Below the pieces are notes generated by a model that saw only the letters and a list, made by a program, of their open reading frames with translations, was not told where the DNA came from and did not search any database. This document shows positions 46,726-64,000 of a stretch of DNA of 64,000 nucleotides, in pieces. The stretch comes from Begonia masoniana (Eukaryota > Streptophyta > Magnoliopsida > Cucurbitales > Begoniaceae). The stretch spans positions 40,603,086 to 40,667,085 of the forward strand of contig CM039512.1 in the NCBI GenBank assembly GCA_022432975.1. Reading direction: 5' to 3'. Both the position numbers and the translations under genes were made by a program. Each line of letters starts with the position of its first letter. The first letter of the stretch is position 1.

Positions 46726-47257
46726 CTTCCTCTCCTTTCTTCTTCCTTCATTCTCTTCACTTCGCCCCTGCACTTCACGATTTTTAACACAAAACTAAAC
46801 AACACTATGACACTCTAAAAACATAACACTTATCAATCCTTCCTCCTTCCTCACACTTTCTTCACACCTTTCTTTACATACATAATAAAACATACTTCAA
46901 ACTTAACCTCTATCCAAACACCAACACAACACAAATCGTGTTAAAATATAACTGATTTTCATAAAAACGAACCGCATGGTTCCGTTTAAAAGTTTACACC
47001 AAATCCTACCTGTCTTAAAACATCAAAACATCACAAACATCTTACATTTTCTATACAATCACCCAAACACCCTAAAACATACTAAACATATTAAAAATCC
47101 ATCGAATTCATTATTCTCCCCACAATACCCAAAAACTCTCAAACACTTAACCGTGAGTCCCCAACCTAGCCAAAACACAAGCCGCCGCCACAAGCTCCGC
47201 CCATCGCCCGCTACACTTGGTCATCGTAAGGTGGTTTCTCACCTTCATTCTCGTCAC

Positions 47258-47771
47258 CTACATCATACATAACTACATTAAGCCTAATGCTTAGTAAGGA
47301 TGCGTACTAAACATACCTTTACAAATATGCATGACATTTATAAAACATTTTCGTTTCATTCCTTTAAACCATTTCTTGCCCCGTGAGAACATACGTCTTG
47401 CCCCGTGAGAAACATAAGTCTTGCACCGTAGAAACATACACGTTAGAATCATACATTTGACGCGTGAGAAACATACCCGTGAGAATCATACTTTTGACGC
47501 GTGAGAAACATATATCATTCACATATTCGTTCGTTCTTTAACCTTTCATAAAACATGCCTCGGAAATAGATCGTATGCATTTTCGTAAAACATGATGCAT
47601 GAGGGGTAACATACATAAGGAAACCTATCGAACGAGCACTACTAATTCATAAGGCACTACTTAAACTACCCACCTTCCACAAACCCTATACCCACCTTTC
47701 ATCACATCAAACATCATCAACATTGTACGACGTAGGGCCTTAGTGGCCTGGAAGGCCTAACACTCACTTAC
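47258..47771 (-). other. Candidate intron inside LTR (element B 3' copy)
   Basis: On the minus strand GCAG/GTAAGTGAGTG and TGATGTAG/GTGACG bound 514 bases, close to the 512 of element A, with TACTAAGCATT before the acceptor. Confidence 0.43.
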
Positions 47772-48644
47772 CTGCGTCCTAAATATGCCGAGCACCGTCC
47801 TTTGAGCTTGGGTTACCTAGAGCATTTAACATCAAACCATTAATATCGATTTTCAAACATCGAATCTCAACAATCGACTTTTCTAGCTAGGACAAATCCT
47901 TCAAAAACTCTAATCTTTTCTCTTGGGCATTTTATCGAACACTTTGTGTTCATTAACTTAAAAACTCCATTAATGGTGTTTTACCAACTTCCAACTACCA
48001 AGATTTCACATTAAATATCATCCAACACCATTAATCTACTCCAACAACTTAGATCTAACACTAAACATCAACAATGAGTGATAAATAAACAACCGTAACT
48101 ATTTCTAACACAAACCCCTAATTTTCTTTACAAACCCTAACCAGAAATCACTCCAAAACGATAAATAAACTTAACCAAAACGTAGAGCTTACCCTAAGAG
48201 TCGATTTGGGGAAGAAACTCGAAGGAAGAATCGCCGGAATGGAAAGAATCGCCGGCGTTGGAAGTTTTTTGCGATGAAGAAAAAGGAGAGATCGCCAAAG
48301 AGGAAGGCTCGCGAGCGTGGAGGAGAAATGAGAAAGAGGGAGAGGGGTTTTTACCTTTTATTAAAATTTTTCACTTGAACTAAATTACCCAAATGCCCTT
48401 TATCAACTTCCTAACTTAAATCATCATCTCGTCTATTGATTTAATTTCTCCAAAATTCCCTTATTCCTCCAAATACTCCTATTTATTCTTAGGGCTCTAA
48501 CGAAACTTCCCGTTGGTCATTTGGACTTATTTTAATATTTCTACGAATTTAACACTCTATAATGTTTAAAATATCAATATTCGAAACTTAAGGCTCGAAA
48601 TTCCTAAAACGAATTTCTCGGGTGTTACATCCTACCCTCCTTAT

Positions 48645-51815
<3,171 letters not shown>

Positions 51816-52619
51816 ATTCTTTTACTACTTGAATCTTGGCCGGATGCACTGAAGACATCGACGAATGTGCCTCTGACATAACTAACTTCCTTAACTCTTC
51901 ATCTTTCGGGACGTACAATCGATCTCGAAATCTCAGAGTACCATCCATTGAAGCTGAAATCGGAAGGCACAATTGACAACTTTTCTACAATAGCCATCTT
52001 CTCCTCTGTATCTAACTGTTGAGCTTCTTTTATCTTGTCCAACAGAGTAGGCCGTATTGTCAAGTCAACTAAAAGGACTGAAAGTTCTGGAACTATCTGG
52101 AGTTCAAACCCTTGCATCTCCTTTCTCAATGAAGCTGACATACTGAAAGCAACTGAATCCTCTGTTCTAGGCATCCTGCTCAACGCATCTGCCACTGTAT
52201 TTGCTTTCCCGGGGTGATACTTGATTTCGAAGTCATAGTCTTTCACAAACTCGAGCCATCTCCTTGGCCTCATATTCAAATCTTTCTTCTTCTTCCTTCC
52301 TTCTTTCTGCGTAAACAGATATTTTAAACTTTTGTGGTATGAAAACACTTCACATTTCTGTCCATAGAGGTAGTGTCTCCATATCTTTAATGCGAATACC
52401 ACTGCTGCCAGTTATAAATCATGCGTTGGATAGTTTTCTTCATAACTTTTCAATTGCCTCGAAGCATAGGCAATGACTTTTCCTTCTTGCATCAATACGC
52501 ATCCCAACCCGACTTTGGACGCGTCACAATAAATACAGTACCCACGCCCATTCTTTACTGGCAGAGTCAGCAAAGAGAGCTCTGTATCACTTTCGCTCAA
52601 GGTCTGAAGAAAGCTTTCC
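51816..52619 (-). pseudogene. pol: RNase H and start of integrase (element B), broken
   Basis: On the minus strand 52619-52412 holds the start of RNase H ([17 protein letters not shown]) with a garbled lead-in; a TAA replaces the Glu codon of DLELAAVV; 52402-51899 continues with [14 protein letters not shown] and VADALSRM. The usual H-K-S-L Asp is Tyr (SYHKSL). A 21-base in-frame insertion gives EGRKKKK between FTQK and DLNMR. The integrase zinc-finger start ([23 protein letters not shown]) follows in another frame to about 51846. Confidence 0.85.
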
Positions 52620-53339
52620 TCACGCCTTAGTCCACTCATATTTTACTTCTTTCTTTGTCAAGTTCGTCAAAGGCTTAGCAATTACCGAAAACCCTTGTAT
52701 AAATTTCCGATAATACCCTGCTAGGCCAACAAAACTCCGCACATCACTTGCATTTTTCGGTCGAGGCCATTCTTTTACTACTTGAATCTTGGCCGGATCC
52801 ACAGAAACACCTTCTCTTGATATCATGTGGCCTAAGAAATTTACTTGGCCCAACCAGAATTCGCACTTAGAGAGCTTAGCATACAACTGGTGTCGCTTCA
52901 AAGTAGTCATAACAGCCCTTAAGTGCTCTGCGTGCTCTTCGTCGTTTCGGGAATATACTAAGATGTCATCAATGAATACTATCACGAACTTATCCAAGAA
53001 TTCCCGAAATACTCGATTCATGAGGTCCATAAATGCGGCCGGGGCATTGGTCAAGCCAAACGACATAACCATAAACTCGTAGTGCCCGTAGCGCATTCTG
53101 AAAGCAGTCTTTGGTACATCCTCGGCTCTAATCTTTAACTGGTAGTACCCAGACCGTAAATCAATCTTAGAGAACACTGTGGCCCCTTGCAACTGGTCAA
53201 ACAGATCATCTATCCTCGGTAACGGGTATTTGTTCTTTATAGTCAGCTTATTCAATTCACGATAATCCACGTACATTCGCAAAGAGTCGTCCTTCTTTTT
53301 TACAAACAAAACCGGAGCGCCCCAAGGAGAAACGCTCGG
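52620..53339 (-). pseudogene. pol: Ty3 reverse transcriptase (element B)
   Basis: Minus-strand frame with [49 protein letters not shown], the palm motif FIDDILVYS and [14 protein letters not shown]. It begins after a TGA at 53340-53342 that stands where element A has CGA, and ends at a frameshift near 52620. Otherwise almost identical to A's RT. Confidence 0.92.
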
Positions 53340-53966
53340 TCAGACAAAGCCCTTATCCGTTAGTTCTTTCAACTGGATTTGCAATTCCCTCAGTTCAACT
53401 GGCGCCATCCTGTAAGGATTCTTGGACACAGGCGCCGAACCAGGAATAATCTCTATTGTGAACTCCATTTCTCGATCCGGAGGTAAGCCAGGCAATTCGT
53501 CCAGAAATACCTCTGCAAAGTCTTTAACAACTGGAATGTCACACAACTTCAACTTCTCTTGCTTGCTTACTTCCTCCACGATCGCTATAAACCCAAAGCA
53601 TCCGTGTTTCATCGAGTTCAAAGCACATACAGGCAAGCTGGGTAACTCGTCGAGGAATACTCCAGTAAAATCTTTCTCTACTGAAATGTTATTCAAATTT
53701 AACTCTTCTCGTTTCCTTACATCCACAATACTCGCCACAAAATTGAAACATTGAGGTTTTGTGGAGTACCGGGCACTCATTGACAGAACAAGAGGCATAT
53801 CACCAGATCGGAAGGTCGCTTTAAAATCATAACTTTCCCCACTCGGAGGTCTAAATCCTACTACTCCCGACCTACAATTGATTGTGGCGTAATGCCTGAA
53901 CAACCAATCCATGCCCAGAATTACATCATACCCCTTCACACATATGACAATCAGGTTTGCGTACAA
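53340..53966 (-). pseudogene. pol: Protease C-terminal part and protease-RT linker (element B)
   Basis: A 208-codon minus-strand frame. It starts after a frameshift near 53970 with YDVILGMDWLFRHYATINC, the conserved aspartic protease end. It then carries two similar linker segments, VEKDFTGVFLDELPSLPV and VKDFAEVFLDELPGLPP, about 45 residues apart, and ends with [14 protein letters not shown], the RT lead-in at which element A is cut. The doubled linker looks like an internal duplication. Confidence 0.88.
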
Positions 53967-53970
53967 CTGT

Positions 53971-57060
<3,090 letters not shown>

Positions 57061-57324
57061 TTAACAAATCCTACCTGTCTTAAAACATCAAAATCATCAC
57101 AAACATCTTACATTTTCTATACAATCACCCAAACACCCTAAACCTAACTAAACATATTAAAAATCCATCGAATTCATTATTCTCCCCACAATACCCAAAA
57201 CTCTCAAAACACTTAACCGTGAGTCCACCAACCTAGCCAAAACACAAGCCGCCGCCACAAGCTCCGCAGATCGACCGCTACACTTGTTCATCGTAAGGTG
57301 GTTTCTCACCTTCGTTCTCGTCAC

Positions 57325-57848
57325 CTACATCATACAATAATTACATTAAGCCTAATGCTTAGTAAGGAGCGTACTAAACATAACTTTACATATATGCATG
57401 ACATTTATAAAACATTTTTCGTTTCATTCCTTTAAACCATTTTCTTGCCCCGTGAGAAACATACGTCTTGCCCCGTGAGAAACATACCCGTGAGAATCAT
57501 ACTTTTGACGCGTGAGAAACATACCCGTGAGAATCATACTTTTGACGCGTGAGAAACATATATCATTCACATATTCGTTCGTTCATTTAACCTTTCATAA
57601 AACATGCTCGTAAATAGATCGTATGCATTTTCGTAAAACATGATGCATGAGGGGTAACATAAATAAGGAAAACCTATCGAACGAGCACTACCTAATTCAC
57701 TAAGGCACTACTTAAACTACCCACCTTTCCACAAACTCCTATACCCACCTTTCCACAAACTCCTATACCCACCTTTTCATCACATCAAACATCATCAACA
57801 TTGTACGACGTAGGGCCTTAGTGGCCGGAAGGCCTAACACTCACTTAC
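57325..57848 (-). other. Candidate intron inside LTR (element B 5' copy)
   Basis: On the minus strand CCAG/GTAAGTGAGTG and TGATGTAG/GTGACG bound 524 bases; same sites as 3897-4408 in element A. Confidence 0.43.
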
Positions 57849-57876
57849 CTGGCGTCCTAAATATGCCGAGCACCGT

Positions 57877-59362
<1,486 letters not shown>

Positions 59363-59720
59363 GATGAAGAAAAAGGAGAGATCGCCAAAGAGGAGGGCTC
59401 GCGAGCGTGGAGGAGAAATGAGAAAGAGGGAGAGGGGTTTTTACCTTTTATTAAAATTTTTCACTTGAACTAAATTACCCAAATGCCCTTTATCAACTTC
59501 CTAACTTAAATCATCATCTCGTCTATTGATTTAATTTCTCCAAAATTCCCTTATTCCTCCAAATACTCCTATTTATTCTTAGGGCTCTAACGAAACTTCC
59601 CGTTGGTCATTTGGACTTATTTTAATATTTCTACGAATTTAACACTCTATAATGTTTAAAATATCAAAATTTCCCAACTTAAGCTCGAAAGTCCTAAAAA
59701 CGAATTTCTCTGGTGTTACA

Positions 59721-61499
<1,779 letters not shown>

Positions 61500-61536
61500 A
61501 ACCATTGAACTACAAGTACCATACCTGAGATCATGA

Positions 61537-62593
61537 TTAAATCTGGCGTGTTGCTTTAGTCTGACCCTTCTTTCCTATAGGACAATTCTTAGCTATGTGC
61601 CCAGACTCGTTGCAATTGAAACACAGGTTGGTCTTTGGCTTTGGGCAATCTCGGGCAATATGGGCAGCTCCAAAACAATTAAAACATCTTCCCTCATACT
61701 GACCGCACTCTCCGGGATGATATTTCAAACATTTTAGACATTTCGGAAAACTTCTCCTTTGTTGCTTTCGCGGCTTCTTTTCTTCTCTTAGGTCATTTAA
61801 ATTATCTCTCGGCCTTTTGGTTTCCTGAAACTGAGAAAATGATCCAATACTGTTCATCTGACCTGTAATTCCCGTGAATATTTGACCCAAAACTTCTGCG
61901 GTTGAATCAAACTTACTAGCAGCTTCCTCCACCTCTAAGGCTTTGGCTACCACTTGATTAAGGTTTCCTTCACCAGAATGTCTTTACCAGCATCTCAATC
62001 TCGGGCTTCAAGCCCTGCACAAATTGAAATATTTTGTCTCCTTCCCGACTAACTAGGTGACTGGCAAATCGGGACAACGATTCAAACTGCTGAATATATT
62101 CCCCTACCGATCCTATTTGCTTTAATGCCATGAATTCCTTACGCTTAGCAGCTTGAACTGTCTTGTTGTAATACTTGTCGAAAAACAACTCCTTGAACTC
62201 TTTCCATGTCATAGTATGAGCCTCTGTGGTAGCCTTCACCGTCTCCCACCAACTTTGGGCATCGGTAGCTAGGTGGAATGTTGCACACTTTACCTTATTT
62301 TCTTCCTCTACCTCAGCGACATTAAACATATTCTCAATGGTGCATATCCAACTTTCTGCAGTTGTCGGATCTGTCAAACGAACTTCAAATACCGGAGGGT
62401 TCAATCCCCGAAATCTCTCTCCACTAGAACTAGCTCCAACATTTCCCGGTCCTCCCTGACCTAACAGCGATTCAACCAATTCGCCTTGCCTCCCAACAAT
62501 CTCCGCCTGCTTACTGACCAATTCAATAAGAAGTTCGACTGATTCATCAAGTTCACTTCTAGGTCGCTCTGGTTGTCTTTGGTTCCTTGGCAT
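61537..62593 (-). pseudogene. gag: Gag of element C with one frameshift
   Basis: Two minus-strand frames, 62593-61970 (207 codons) and 61953-61537 (138 codons), join into one Ty3-type gag. The first has ERFRGLNPPVFEV, ESWICTIENMFNV, SWWETVKATTEAHTMTWKEF and GSVGEYIQQFESLSRF. The second has a basic stretch (REEKKPRKQQRR), CLKCLKYHPGEC and two zinc knuckles, CFNCFGAAHIARDC and CFNCNESGHIAKNC. The frameshift is near 61960. The start at 62593 follows a splice-acceptor-like CAG by 12 bases. No protease or RT follows in the visible part; like gag of E it would act as particle protein. The frameshift may be real or an assembly error, since this region holds artefacts. Confidence 0.88.
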
Positions 62594-62605
62594 TTTGGTC
62601 TAATC

Positions 62606-62671
62606 CTGTACAAAGGTTTAAACAATCTAATCTTAGTTAATAACTCAACTAAAAAGGAAACAAATACTTAC
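62606..62671 (-). other. Candidate 66-nt leader intron before gag of element C
   Basis: On the minus strand CCGACA/GTAAGTATTTG and TTTGTACAG/GATTAG bound 66 AT-rich bases. The gag ATG follows 12 bases later, as in element E. Confidence 0.42.
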
Positions 62672-62738
62672 TGTCGGTGAAGCACGTTGCACGGCGGCCG
62701 GCATTGTCGGGTAATCCTTTGAACGACTCGACCATTTT

Positions 62739-62750
62739 GCTCTGATACCA
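62739..62750 (-). other. Primer-binding site of element C
   Basis: TGGTATCAGAGC on minus, three bases from the 5' LTR at 62754. Confidence 0.93.
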
Positions 62751-62753
62751 TCT

Positions 62754-63665
62754 TGTAACGCCCCCGAACCCACCCCGGCTCGGTGCGCTACTTGGCTCAC
62801 TCTAACCCCGATTAAAACATAATTTACAATAAGCCTAGACTCGCTAAATTCTCTTAATCCTAACCGTTAAGCACAACGGCGTCCTTCCCGAAAATTTCGG
62901 CAAAGTAACGCCTGAAAATAGCGCCTTCAAAATGCTAAATACCTGCATAAAATTTAATCCCAACCAATCAGAATGCTCTTAACCATCTAACCAACCTAAA
63001 AATCTCCAACAATCAACATATCGTTGCGAAGATCCTATCAACCAAAAAGAAACATTACACATTCCCATCAATTCTACAAACAAACATTTATAATACTATC
63101 AACATATAAAACCCACATCCCCCGAAGACCATGGTCGAGGTGCCCCGACAACTGCCTGCACCGGCATGCCCCGTACATCACCAACTGCGTCCCAATCCTG
63201 GCTTTCCGTAAGGCACTCACCTGTACTGCTGTCAATACCTACACCACGGAACACAAAACGTAAGCCTAATGCTTAGCAAGTAGGGAATAATGCATACGAA
63301 AACACAATGCACACTACACAACAACCCTCACCACAACCCTAATACATGCGGTTTCTAACTCTCGGTTGTGTTCACTCGTTCTCGTTTCATTACTCATCAC
63401 TTTTACTTGTGCGTCAAGCGGATACCTATCCTAACAGGATGGTCACGCGTTGACCACTCAGAGCCAGATCTGAGGCACACATCGTGTTCACACACGGGAC
63501 GGCCATACATGAGCTTCTCCCACGTCGATCAATGAACCTCGTTCATTATCAACTCACTGGTAGACACCTCCCGAACTGTCATACTTTCAGACACTAAATC
63601 GTGATGAGGTGACTCAACCAGACAACACCGTGCATCTTTTGTGTTAACCTCCCGAACTGTCATAC
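62754..63665 (-). repeat. 5' LTR of element C, cut at 63665
   Basis: Begins TGTAACGCCCCCGAACCC on plus and matches 40822 onward. It retains a GGTGTAG/GTA acceptor-like site (minus, near 63230), CTTGCTAAGCATTAGGC before it, and one and a half units of the 80-bp repeat, within which the next element is inserted. Confidence 0.88.
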
Positions 63666-64000
63666 TGTAATATCCGGCTTGTACGGATTTCGGATTTAAT
63701 ATATTATATTGTTATTTTATTATATAGTGGCATTTTTGGTAAATATGTCAAACCAGGTCCGTTTCACAAAAAGAAAGCGTCATTACGATCCTAACGAATA
63801 ATAAGAATTTTAAGAAATTTACGGGAATTTTCGGAGATCAAACGCTATATTCCGAACAATTCAGCTTTTCGTAATGAAAAAGACGGCCGAAAGGCTTACA
63901 GTTCACGGCCGAAAGGCTTACAGTTCACGGCCGAAAGGCTTACAGTTCACGGCCGAAAGGCTTACAGTTCACGGCCGAAAGGCTTACAGTTCACGGCCGA
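63666..64000 (+). repeat. Start of an LTR nested in element C
   Basis: Starts TGTAATATCCGGC; the first 215 bases match the reverse complement of 1-220. A 22-bp array follows and runs off the window. Confidence 0.85.
63884..64000 (+). repeat. 22-bp tandem array, at least five units
   Basis: CGGCCGAAAGGCTTACAGTT plus CA repeats from 63884, 63906, 63928, 63950 and 63972 without change, and continues beyond 64000. The related LTR at 1-220 and element E lack it at the same point. Confidence 0.93.

Overview
The window is intergenic plant DNA built almost entirely of nested LTR retrotransposons. No ordinary host gene, rRNA or tRNA gene was recognised. Plant origin is indicated by four primer-binding sites complementary to initiator-Met tRNA, a Ty3 chromovirus-type pol whose C-terminus resembles the plant Tekay clade, and a Ty1/copia element of SIRE/Maximus type with an envelope-like third ORF. 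LTRs of 2-3 kb and the solo LTRs suggest a heterochromatic region of an angiosperm, probably a eudicot. The species cannot be read from the sequence.

Layout, left to right. Element A (221-5406, +) is a decayed Ty3 element. Its pol is cut at 220 by the end of another LTR, and it sits in the 3' LTR of copia element D. D (5407-35657, -) carries gag, protease, integrase, RT/RNase H and an envelope-like ORF, all broken. D was hit by a solo LTR (5559-8188), by element H (13191-21506, -, long terminal repeats with a non-coding interior), and by solo LTR G (25638-35016), which itself received element E (27270-33494, +, gag-only). An older Ty3 pol relic (35658-40297, -) is split by solo LTR F (37074-39470). 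Element C (40822 to at least 63665, -, gag-only) contains element B (45802-59720, -, a relative of A with gag-pol remains). C's 5' LTR is cut at 63666 by another LTR. Target-site duplications support this order: TGACT, TTATG, GTAAA and ATACT are perfect; CTAAG/TTAAG and TAACT/AAACT each have one mismatch.

Two things stand out. First, six pure homopolymer blocks of 506 to 2229 bases (about 8.4 kb together) lie between 42775 and 61498, inside C and B. Comparison with paired copies shows that most replace or inflate normal sequence, so they look like assembly or consensus errors and the pol and LTR sequence around them should not be trusted base by base. Second, LTRs of several families share one architecture: a GTAAGT donor-like site, a GGCC hairpin, a family-specific minisatellite, usually a TACTAAG-like branch site, then TGTAG/GTGACG, which together read as an intron of about 0.5-1 kb inside the LTR. 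In three of the families (those of A/B, E and F) a CTCTCTGG inverted repeat and a palindromic GCGATYGC-rich array follow. Elements E, C and H add a second, 59-66 nt intron-like segment between the primer-binding site and the gag start. This shared leader structure is the best candidate here for something undescribed.
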